Of a DNA stretch of 64,000 nt, positions 57,198 through 64,000 are shown piece after piece. Position 1 is the first letter of the stretch, and the number at the start of each line of letters is the position of its first letter. Where the stretch lies: positions 186,001 to 250,000 of the forward strand of contig NZ_WSEN01000009.1 in assembly GCF_009758255.1 (NCBI RefSeq), read 5' to 3'. The notes under the pieces were generated by a model, which was given only the letters and a program-made list of their open reading frames with translations, was not told the DNA's origin and did not search any database. Both the position numbers and the translations under genes were made by a program. The DNA is from Microbacterium sp. MAH-37. Its GTDB lineage: Bacteria; Actinomycetota; Actinomycetes; Actinomycetales; Microbacteriaceae.

Positions 57198-58109
57198 CTA
57201 CTCCGGCGCTGCCACCTTGCGCTCCGGCGCGTCTTCCTGCGCGGAATCGCGCGGAACCCGCATGCCGTACACGATGCCTGCGGCGATCAGTGCCGCCCCC
57301 AGAATCTCGGCACCGCTCACGGGCGCGATCGCGAGAATCGCGGTCGTCACCAGGGCTCCGACCGGCACCAGGCCGGCGAAGAGTCCTGCGCGATCCGGGC
57401 CGAGCCGGCGCAGCGCGCTGTACCAGAGCAGGAACGCGACAGCGGTGACGACGATCCCGAGGTACACGAACGCCGTCATCTCGACGCCGGTCGGCACACG
57501 CAGCGCCGCGACCTCACCGGTGAGCCAACCCGCGATGAGCAGCATCGGCACGGCGGCCACTGCGGCATAGGCGGACACCCGGGTGGCGCCGAGCTTCGGC
57601 AGCAGCGGCACGGCGAGCAGTGAGAACAGCACCTCGCACAGCATCGCGCCGAGGGCGAGCAGGAGCCCGAGCAGGTCTCCGCTCCCCCAGCCCGCGGCCA
57701 CAGCGGTGCCCGCGGCGACCACGACCGCGGCGATGACCACCCGGCGGCTCGGCCAGCGCCGCTGCAGCACGGGACCTGCGAGCGCCAGCACGATCGGCAC
57801 CGCACCCACCACCGAGCCGATCAGCGCCGGGCTGGCATGCCGGGTCGCCTCGATGAGGAACAGGTTGAACCCGACCAGGCCCGTGCCCGCCAGGGCGATC
57901 AGCAGCAGGACATCCCGCAGCGTGAGCCGGATGCGGGGCGCGCGCTGCACGGCGAGCACCACCATCAGGATGGCGGCCGCGATCGCGAACCTCACTGCCT
58001 GGCCGAACAGCACCGGGTAATCGGCGATGAGGGCGGAGACAGCCGCCGAGGTGCCGACGAGGAGCATCGCTGCGGCTGCACAGAGAGTGGCCGCCGCCGT
58101 GCGTGTCAT
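57198..58109 (-). CDS. EamA/DMT family transporter
   Basis: A 303-residue protein with about ten hydrophobic helices arranged as two EamA repeats (about 15-135 and 150-280). Drug/metabolite transporters of this type export amino acids or other metabolites. GGAGGA stands upstream of ATG 58109. The final 30 residues are hydrophilic. Its stop is 66 bp upstream of the ArsR-like gene on the same strand, but the strong promoter there suggests separate control. Substrate unknown. Confidence 0.88.
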   Translation of the reverse strand: MTRTAAATLCAAAAMLLVGTSAAVSALIADYPVLFGQAVRFAIAAAILMVVLAVQRAPRIRLTLRDVLLLIALAGTGLVGFNLFLIEATRHASPALIGSVVGAVPIVLALAGPVLQRRWPSRRVVIAAVVVAAGTAVAAGWGSGDLLGLLLALGAMLCEVLFSLLAVPLLPKLGATRVSAYAAVAAVPMLLIAGWLTGEVAALRVPTGVEMTAFVYLGIVVTAVAFLLWYSALRRLGPDRAGLFAGLVPVGALVTTAILAIAPVSGAEILGAALIAAGIVYGMRVPRDSAQEDAPERKVAAPE

Positions 58110-58180
58110 CTCAACGGTCCTCCCCGTCGTCCCGGTCTCCGCGGTGAAGGCGGCGGAGGCGCCACCTGAAGTATGGCGCG

Positions 58181-59362
58181 TCAGCGCTCCCAGCGCAGCC
58201 GGAACTCCCAGGGCCCGCGACGCAGTACGCGTGTCTCTTCGGGCGCGTCCCCGGCGACCTCCGAGACGGGGATCGCTTCGAGCACCGGCCCGCCGGCGTC
58301 CTCCCGCCAGGCCCGCAGGCGCTCGGCCATCCGCTCGGCGAGTTCGGGACCGTCGGATCCGAAGGACCGCACGAAGAAGTCGACGCCGTCGCCGGCGCGA
58401 CGGTGATCGATGACCGCGAGACCGTCGTCCGCGAGCCAGACCGGCGTCCTCATCCAGGATGTGCCGGGGAACCCGTTCTCCTTGGTCTGCGACGCGCTGC
58501 GGATCCTGCCAGCACGCTCCGGTCCGCACAGCAGCCGCAGGAACTGGGGCAGAATCGGCGCCCCGAGGGCACAGCTGTCCACTGTGCCGGTAGGCGCCGC
58601 CTCTCGCGAGAGCACCGACTCCAGCCAGCCGGCCGACAGATCCCGATCCGGCGCCAGCACGACGTCGCCGCTGCGGATCTCCTCGAGCGCCTCGCCCTCC
58701 GTGCCCGCCCCGCGCGCTGCGACGAACCCGCCGCCGAACGAGCGCCGACCGACCAATCCTCCGCGATCGTGCTCGAACGCCCAGCCGCATCCGATGCCGC
58801 ACAGACCCATCGGCGCGACCACTCGCGCCCCGGGCCTCAGCACCCCTGGCAACCAGGTGGGGAAGGTCCAGGTGTCGACGGTGAACTGCACCAGATCGAA
58901 CGATCCCGAGGCGATCGCCGTGTCCGGCGCCCAGGCGTCGACGAGGTCGGCGCGCACCGGAACGGGAGTCGGATGCTGCGCCAGCGACGCGCGAGCGCGG
59001 TCGATCACTCTCTGGTCGATGTCGACCGTCCAGACTGAACCGCGCGGAGCCACCATCTCGGCGAGCAGCGCGGCGTTCGTGCCGCCCGAGCCGATCTCGA
59101 GCACGGATTCTCCCGGCATCGGCGCGGCGATCTCCAGCATCGTCGCCTGCATCGACGGCGCCGACACCGTACTGACCGTGATCCCGCCGGCCTCCGCCAC
59201 CGTGTGTGTACGGTCGGCGTAGACCTGATCCAGCGGCACGCCGGGGATGAACGCCGAGCGCCTCACCCGCTCGAACGCTCCCCGCACGCGATCGGAGCGG
59301 ATGCTCCCTCCCGCGGTCAGCTGGTCGATCAGTCCTCGTCGTGCGGTGAGCTCGGCATCCAT
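58181..59362 (-). CDS. PCMT-like methyltransferase, FxLD-system type
   Basis: A 393-residue protein whose first 220 residues form a protein-L-isoaspartate-methyltransferase-like SAM domain (VLEIGSGGTNAALLAEMVAP near 87, VDIDQRVIDRARASLA near 115). It begins with the AFERVRRSAFIPGVPLDQVY segment typical of the FxLD-system methyltransferases of actinobacterial ribosomally made peptide clusters. The C-terminal 170 residues are family-specific. I see no FxLD precursor peptide or lanthionine gene nearby, so this may be an orphan or serve another target. Confidence 0.75.
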   Translation of the reverse strand: MDAELTARRGLIDQLTAGGSIRSDRVRGAFERVRRSAFIPGVPLDQVYADRTHTVAEAGGITVSTVSAPSMQATMLEIAAPMPGESVLEIGSGGTNAALLAEMVAPRGSVWTVDIDQRVIDRARASLAQHPTPVPVRADLVDAWAPDTAIASGSFDLVQFTVDTWTFPTWLPGVLRPGARVVAPMGLCGIGCGWAFEHDRGGLVGRRSFGGGFVAARGAGTEGEALEEIRSGDVVLAPDRDLSAGWLESVLSREAAPTGTVDSCALGAPILPQFLRLLCGPERAGRIRSASQTKENGFPGTSWMRTPVWLADDGLAVIDHRRAGDGVDFFVRSFGSDGPELAERMAERLRAWREDAGGPVLEAIPVSEVAGDAPEETRVLRRGPWEFRLRWER

Positions 59363-59410
59363 GACCCGATCATGCTCCCGGCCTCCGACGTCGGCACTCC
59401 GACGGGCCCG

Positions 59411-60592
59411 TCAGGCGGCGACCGCCTCCCGCGCGGCGACGAACGCCGAGACGCACTGCTCGACCTGCTCGGTCGTGTGCGCGGCGGAGAGCTGCACGCG
59501 GATGCGCGCCTTCTCACGCGGCACCACCGGGAAGCTGAACGCCGTCACGTACACGCCCCGGCGCTGCATCTCGGCGGCGATCCGCGCGGTCAGTACGGCA
59601 TCGCCGAACATCACCGGCACGATGGGGTGCTCGCCGGGCAGCAGATCGAAGCCTTCCTCGGTCATCCGGCGCCGGAACAGCTCGGCGTTCTCGCGCAGCT
59701 GCGCGCGCAGCGCGGCCGATCCCTCGACCAGGTCGAGCGCGGTCAGCGTGCCGGCGACGATCGACGGCGCGAGGGTGTTCGAGAACAGGTACGGGCGCGA
59801 GCGCTGGCGAAGCAGGGCGACGATGTCGCGGTGCGCGGCGACGTACCCGCCGGATGCCCCGCCGAGCGCCTTCCCGAACGTGCCGGTGTAGATGTCGACG
59901 CGATCCGAGACGCCGCACAGCTCCGGCGTGCCGCGACCGTTCTCGCCGACGAAGCCGACGGCGTGCGAGTCGTCCACGAACACCAGTGCGTCGTACTTCT
60001 CGGCCAGGTCGCAGATCTCCGGGAGCTTGGCGATGTAGCCGTCCATCGAGAAGACGCCGTCGGTGACGATCACGCGGAAGCGCGCGTCCGCCGCATTCTT
60101 CAGTTGCTGCTCGAGATCGGCCATGTCGCTGTTGCGGTACCGCAGGCGTCGCGCCTTCGACAGCCGGATCCCGTCGATGATCGACGCGTGGTTCAGCTCA
60201 TCGGAGATGATGGCGTCCTCCGCCGAGAACAGCGTCTCGAAGACGCCGCCGTTCGCGTCGAAGCAGGACGAGAACAGGATCGCGTCGTCGGTGCCGAGGA
60301 ACGCCGCCAGACGCCGCTCGAGCTCGAGATGCTGCTCCTGCGTGCCGCAGATGAACCGCACGCTGGCCAGGCCGTAGCCCCACTCGTCGAGCGCCCCCTT
60401 GGCTGCCTCGAGGATCCGAGGATCGTCGGCGAGGCCGAGGTAGTTGTTCGCGCAGAAGTTCAGCACCTCGGCGCCGTCGGCGACGATCTGCGCGCTCTGC
60501 GGACCGCGGATGCCGCGCTCGTGCTTGGTGAGTCCGGCCTGCTCGATGCCGTCGAGCTCTGCGGCGAGGTGCTGCTGGAAGGTCCCGTACAT
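59411..60592 (-). CDS. kbl: Glycine C-acetyltransferase (2-amino-3-ketobutyrate CoA ligase)
   Basis: Kbl splits 2-amino-3-oxobutyrate with CoA into glycine and acetyl-CoA, the second step of threonine breakdown. The 393-residue PLP enzyme has [14 protein letters not shown] near 45, [15 protein letters not shown] near 205 and the cofactor Lys in [14 protein letters not shown] near 240. It lies 20 bp downstream of tdh. ATG 60592 is the family start. Confidence 0.96.
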   Translation of the reverse strand: MYGTFQQHLAAELDGIEQAGLTKHERGIRGPQSAQIVADGAEVLNFCANNYLGLADDPRILEAAKGALDEWGYGLASVRFICGTQEQHLELERRLAAFLGTDDAILFSSCFDANGGVFETLFSAEDAIISDELNHASIIDGIRLSKARRLRYRNSDMADLEQQLKNAADARFRVIVTDGVFSMDGYIAKLPEICDLAEKYDALVFVDDSHAVGFVGENGRGTPELCGVSDRVDIYTGTFGKALGGASGGYVAAHRDIVALLRQRSRPYLFSNTLAPSIVAGTLTALDLVEGSAALRAQLRENAELFRRRMTEEGFDLLPGEHPIVPVMFGDAVLTARIAAEMQRRGVYVTAFSFPVVPREKARIRVQLSAAHTTEQVEQCVSAFVAAREAVAA

Positions 60593-60612
60593 GTGCTTCT
60601 CGTTCCTGCGGC

Positions 60613-61656
60613 TCAGAGCCGCGTCCAGTCCAGGATGATCTTGCCGGTGCCGGCGGATGCCGCGGCCGCGAAGCCCTTCTCCCAGTCGGATGCCGGGATG
60701 ACGTCGGCGATGATGCGGCCGATCGCCTCGCGCAGCGCCGGGCTGGTCTGCAGCATGGCGCCCATCGCGTTCCAGGTCTCGAACATCTCGCGCCCGTAGA
60801 TGCCCTTGATGGTCAGCATGTGGGTGACGATCTTGCCCCAGTCCACGCCGAAGGGCGCACTGGGCAGACCCAGCATGGCGATCCGGCCGCCGTGGTTCAT
60901 GTTCTCGATCATCGTCGGCAGCGCGGAAGGAGCGCCACTCATCTCGAAACCGACGTCGAAACCCTCGCGCATGCCGAGCGCCTTCTGCGCGTCGCGCACG
61001 TCCTGCTTCGACACGTCGACCACCCGATCGGCGCCCATCAGCGTCGCGAGCTCGAGCCGGGGCGCACTGATGTCTGTCGCGGTGATGAAACGCGCGCCGG
61101 CGTGCCGTGCGACGGCGATCGCCATGAGGCCGATCGGGCCGCAACCGGTGACCAGCACGTCCTCTCCGATCACCGGGAACGCCAGGGCGGTGTGCACGGC
61201 GTTGCCGAGCGGATCGAAGATCGCGCCGACCTCGGGCTCGATGTCGGAGTGGTGCACCCACACGTTCGTCGCCGGCAGCGAGAGGTACTCGGCGAAGGCG
61301 CCGTCCCGGTGCAGGCCGAGGCCGATGGTGCGGATGCACATCTGGCGACGCCCTGCACGACAGTTGCGGCACATGCCGCAGACGATGTGCCCCTCGCCCG
61401 ACACCCGGTCCCCGATCTTGATGTCGTGCGCGAGCGGGCCGACCTCGACGACCTCGCCATAGAACTCATGGCCGGGGATGAGCGGGGTGCGGACCTCTGA
61501 GTCGGCCCAGTCGTCCCAGCGCTCGATGTGCAGGTCGGTGCCGCAGATGCCGGTGCGGAGCACCCGGATGACGACCTCGTCGGGTCCGGCGACAGGATCG
61601 GGACGATCCACGAGTGCGAGCCCGGCGTGCGGGCCGTCCTTGAACAGAGCCTTCAT
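60613..61656 (-). CDS. tdh: L-threonine 3-dehydrogenase
   Basis: Tdh oxidises threonine to 2-amino-3-oxobutyrate with NAD. The 347-residue zinc enzyme has the catalytic Cys in TGICGTDLH (about 38), GHEFYGEVV (about 62), the structural zinc loop [15 protein letters not shown] (about 93-107) and a Rossmann segment [10 protein letters not shown] (about 172). It forms an operon with kbl and is divergent from a LysR gene, its likely regulator. Confidence 0.96.
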   Translation of the reverse strand: MKALFKDGPHAGLALVDRPDPVAGPDEVVIRVLRTGICGTDLHIERWDDWADSEVRTPLIPGHEFYGEVVEVGPLAHDIKIGDRVSGEGHIVCGMCRNCRAGRRQMCIRTIGLGLHRDGAFAEYLSLPATNVWVHHSDIEPEVGAIFDPLGNAVHTALAFPVIGEDVLVTGCGPIGLMAIAVARHAGARFITATDISAPRLELATLMGADRVVDVSKQDVRDAQKALGMREGFDVGFEMSGAPSALPTMIENMNHGGRIAMLGLPSAPFGVDWGKIVTHMLTIKGIYGREMFETWNAMGAMLQTSPALREAIGRIIADVIPASDWEKGFAAAASAGTGKIILDWTRL

Positions 61657-61719
61657 ACTCCGATCCCATCGCTCTCCACGATGAAGATCAATGGGCAGTT
61701 TCTGGATATATTACTTAGC

Positions 61720-61748
61720 TTCACTTCATGGTTGGATGAAGAAGTGAA
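61720..61748. promoter_or_regulatory. Inverted repeat in the tdh-lysR intergenic region
   Basis: TTCACTTC (61720-61727) and GAAGTGAA (61741-61748) form perfect 8-bp arms around 13 bp, in an AT-rich patch between divergent genes. The right arm covers the probable lysR GTG start. A LysR binding site is inferred. Confidence 0.55.
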
Positions 61749-62652
61749 CCTTCAACAGCTGCAGATCCTGCGCGAGCTCGGCGCGCTGGGCAGCGTCACC
61801 GCTGCATCCGAGGCCCTGCACGTCTCACCGTCGGCCATATCTCAGCAGCTCTCGACGCTGCAGCGGGAGTTCACCACTCCCCTGACCCGCAAGCAGGGCA
61901 GGACCCTCGTGCTGACACCGGCCGGCGAGGTGCTCGCCGAGGCCGGTGCCACCGCGCTCGACGCGATGGCCGCCGCACGCACCGCCGTGGACCGCTTCGA
62001 AGCAGCGCCCTCCGGCGTGGTCACCGTGAGCGGATTCCTCAGCGCCGCGCAGGCGCTGTTCGGCCCGCTGGTGCGGGAGCTCGGCACCGGCGACGACGTC
62101 CCGACGATCCGCTTCACCGACGAGGACGTCGCGCAGAGCGAGTTCCCCGCGCTCACCGCGCGCTACGACCTGGTGCTCGCGCATCGCATGGAGCACAGTG
62201 CGCGCTGGCCGCGCAGCGGCATCCGCTCCGTTCCACTGGCGACCGAACCTCTCGACGTCGCGCTCGCCGCGTCGCATCCGCTCGCCGCGCACGCGACACT
62301 CACGCCGGAGCAGGTGGTCGGCGAACGCTGGGTGACCAGCCGCACCGGCTACTCCCCCGACGACGTGCTGCGAACGATCTCCGCCGTGACCAACAGACCG
62401 GTCGAGATCGTGCACCGCATCAACGACTACGGCGTCGCAGCCGCGGTGATCGCCTCGGGAGGAGTGATCGGGATGCTGCCGCGGTACACCTCCCTGGCTG
62501 CGGGTGTCAGCGGGGTGGTCCGGAAGCCGCTGCGCGGCGTGAGCACGAACCGCATGATCGATGTCCTGGCCCGACCGGAGAACCTGCACCGGCGGTCGGT
62601 GCAGATGGTCGCCGACGCGCTGCAGCGGGTGATGGCGGCGCTCACGGCCTGA
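61744..62652 (+). CDS. LysR family transcriptional regulator
   Basis: A 302-residue LysR regulator when started at GTG 61744. The HTH is in the first 60 residues (VNLQQLQILRELGALGSVTA, then LHVSPSAISQQLSTLQ), followed by the two-lobed effector domain (about 90-300). This start matches the family N-terminus. An in-frame ATG at 61681 would add 21 residues but has no ribosome site and covers the AT-rich control region. Divergent from tdh-kbl, so threonine or a derived metabolite may be the effector (inference). Confidence 0.88.
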   Translation: MNLQQLQILRELGALGSVTAASEALHVSPSAISQQLSTLQREFTTPLTRKQGRTLVLTPAGEVLAEAGATALDAMAAARTAVDRFEAAPSGVVTVSGFLSAAQALFGPLVRELGTGDDVPTIRFTDEDVAQSEFPALTARYDLVLAHRMEHSARWPRSGIRSVPLATEPLDVALAASHPLAAHATLTPEQVVGERWVTSRTGYSPDDVLRTISAVTNRPVEIVHRINDYGVAAAVIASGGVIGMLPRYTSLAAGVSGVVRKPLRGVSTNRMIDVLARPENLHRRSVQMVADALQRVMAALTA

Positions 62653-62662
62653 GCGTGCACGA

Positions 62663-62695
62663 GGGCCGGGACGAAGGATCACCCCGTCCCGGCCC
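62663..62695. terminator. Bidirectional terminator
   Basis: GGGCCGGGACG / CGTCCCGGCCC, an 11-bp stem with an 11-nt loop, between the convergent lysR and solute-binding protein genes. Confidence 0.75.
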
Positions 62696-62718
62696 CGGCC
62701 GGATCTGTCGTCAGCGGG

Positions 62719-64000
62719 TCACTTGCAGGTGACCTGCGTGCGGTAGATCTGCATGTCGCCACCCGCCGCGTGCGGGGTCATGCACTCGGTGTGGGCGATG
62801 TACATCACCTGCTGGTACAGGGGCTGGATCACCTGGTCGGCGAGGATGCGGTCCTCGGCCTTCTGCCAGAGGGCGTCGGCCTCGTCCTGGGTCGGCGCGG
62901 CGAGCGCGGCGTCCACCGCGGCCTGTCCCTCCGGGTCGGTGTACTGCAGGCGGTAGTTCGCGTCGACGTAGACCGAGGCGATCCACTCCGATGCGGCCGG
63001 GAACGACGAGCCCCAGAGCTGGATGACGGGGCCGTCCAGCTGGTAGGAGTTGATCGTCTCCGAGAGCGCGGCGGCCGGCACCGGCTTGGGCTCCACGTCC
63101 AGGCCGATCTCCTTGGCGGAGTTCGAGACCGCCAGCGCGGTCGCGGCATCCGTCGTGTTCTCCGACGAGTAGTTCAGCGGGATGCTGCCGGTGAAGCCGG
63201 ACTTCTCGATCAGCGCCTTCGCCGCATCCGGGTCGAACGTGCAGTACTCGCCGCAGGCGTCCTCACGATAGGCGGACACCGAGTTCGGCATCAGGGAGCC
63301 GGCCGGCACCGTCGCGTCCTTGAACAGATCCTTCGAGATGCTCGCGCGGTCCACGATCATCGAGAAGGCCTGACGCACCTCGATCGGGTAGGTCTTGTCG
63401 AGATAGGTGGGCCAGGTGAAGTACGTCTCCAGCGTGTTGCGGTCGATCGCGGTGAGGCCCTTCTCGCCCAGCGAGTTGCGGCCCTGGGCGATCAGCCCCG
63501 GCGGGAGGCTGCGGAGCACGTCGGCGTTCCCGGCCACGACGTCCTGGTAAGCGGTGTTCGTGTCCGTGTACACACGGAACGTGATCTGGTCGGCGGCGCC
63601 CTTCGGCACCCATCCCTGATACTTCGGGTCCTTCTTCAGCACTGCCTCGACCTGCGGGTCGAGCTTCTCCAGCGTGTACACGCCGTTACCGATCGGCTTC
63701 TTGTCGTAGGCCACCGGGTCGGCGAACGCGCTCTCCGGCATCGGGCAGAACGCCAGCTGCGAAAGGATGTAGGGCACGTCGTTGTTCGGCGTCTTCATCT
63801 CGATCGTGAACGTGTGCTCGTCCTCTAGCGTGATGCCGGAGAACTCCGTGGCCGTGGCCTCGCCCTCGGCGGGGTTCAGCTCGTCGTAGCCCTTGATCGG
63901 CCCGTACGCGTAGTTCGAGGGCATCGCATTCTTGCCGGCGCCGACGAAGTTGAAGGTGTCGACGTAGGTCTTCGCCGTGATCGGGGTGCCGTCCGAGAAG
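62719..64000 (-). CDS. ABC solute-binding protein, family 5 (5' end outside window)
   Basis: The C-terminal 426 residues of a peptide/nickel-type solute-binding protein; the frame stays open to the window edge (FSDGTPITAKTYVDTFNFVG at the edge is the family's DGTP-AxxV segment). The part seen includes GNGVYTLEKLDPQ near the middle and ends ITQ-like in MQIYRTQVTCK. The internal ATG at 63924 is not the start. It has cysteines near the end (TECM and TCK) that could pair. Transport genes would be expected beyond the right edge. Confidence 0.9.
   Translation of the reverse strand, partial: FSDGTPITAKTYVDTFNFVGAGKNAMPSNYAYGPIKGYDELNPAEGEATATEFSGITLEDEHTFTIEMKTPNNDVPYILSQLAFCPMPESAFADPVAYDKKPIGNGVYTLEKLDPQVEAVLKKDPKYQGWVPKGAADQITFRVYTDTNTAYQDVVAGNADVLRSLPPGLIAQGRNSLGEKGLTAIDRNTLETYFTWPTYLDKTYPIEVRQAFSMIVDRASISKDLFKDATVPAGSLMPNSVSAYREDACGEYCTFDPDAAKALIEKSGFTGSIPLNYSSENTTDAATALAVSNSAKEIGLDVEPKPVPAAALSETINSYQLDGPVIQLWGSSFPAASEWIASVYVDANYRLQYTDPEGQAAVDAALAAPTQDEADALWQKAEDRILADQVIQPLYQQVMYIAHTECMTPHAAGGDMQIYRTQVTCK

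Overview
The window is a 64-kb stretch of high-GC actinobacterial chromosome. Gene content and order (rne-rplU-rpmA-obgE-proB-proA-nadD-rsfS, folC-ileS, valS), TANNNT -10 boxes placed directly before start codons, and gggtccctgagc-type palindromes point to Microbacteriaceae, most likely Microbacterium or a close relative. This assignment is inferred from sequence appearance; no database search was possible. Both ends cut genes: a ChaA-type cation/proton antiporter at the left and a peptide-type ABC solute-binding protein at the right.

Layout. 1-8.4 kb: the 3' part of chaA, then a complete cytochrome bd oxidase locus. cydAB and the fused cydDC flank a divergently transcribed pair encoding a BlaI/MecI-type repressor and an M56 (BlaR1-like) metallopeptidase. 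Matching 17-bp operators lie in front of cydA/blaI (three, exactly 21 bp apart) and in front of cydDC (one, identical to the best of the three). In all three promoters the operator arm supplies the TAGAAT -10 box. 8.4-11.7 kb: GlxA-type AraC regulator, cysteine hydrolase, zinc alcohol dehydrogenase, VOC protein. 11.7-18.3 kb: a four-gene MacB/FtsX-type ABC operon. 18.4-25.4 kb: SulP anion transporter translationally overlapping a Wadjet/MksBEF-like operon (JetA-JetB-JetC) that has no JetD/MksG nuclease gene in this window. 25.5-28.6 kb: ankyrin protein, small ORF, and an ECF42-type sigma factor between two DGPF/YCII proteins. 28.6-28.7 kb: tRNA-Ala(GGC).

28.8-43 kb is a conserved housekeeping block: GNAT, SDR, RsfS, a membrane protein, NadD, ProA, ProB, ObgE, L27, L21, RNase E/G, VKOR, Ndk, DUF4233, FolC. 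ileS (43.1-46.5 kb) follows an ileS-type T-box leader. 46.7-48.3 kb: a VOC protein coupled to a 49-residue ribbon-helix-helix protein with a palindrome over its own start codon, divergent from a pentapeptide-like protein. 48.4-53.2 kb: a peptide ABC transporter operon. 53.4-56.2 kb: valS and a small coupled ORF. 56.3-59.4 kb: an ArsR-like regulator with a nested four-half-site operator, an EamA exporter and an FxLD-type PCMT methyltransferase. 59.4-62.7 kb: the threonine catabolic pair kbl-tdh and a divergent LysR regulator.

No insertion sequences, prophage, CRISPR array or rRNA genes were seen. No gene-free stretch exceeds 300 bp; the longest are the ileS T-box leader (about 250 bp) and the region upstream of rplU (about 240 bp, nothing firm seen in it).
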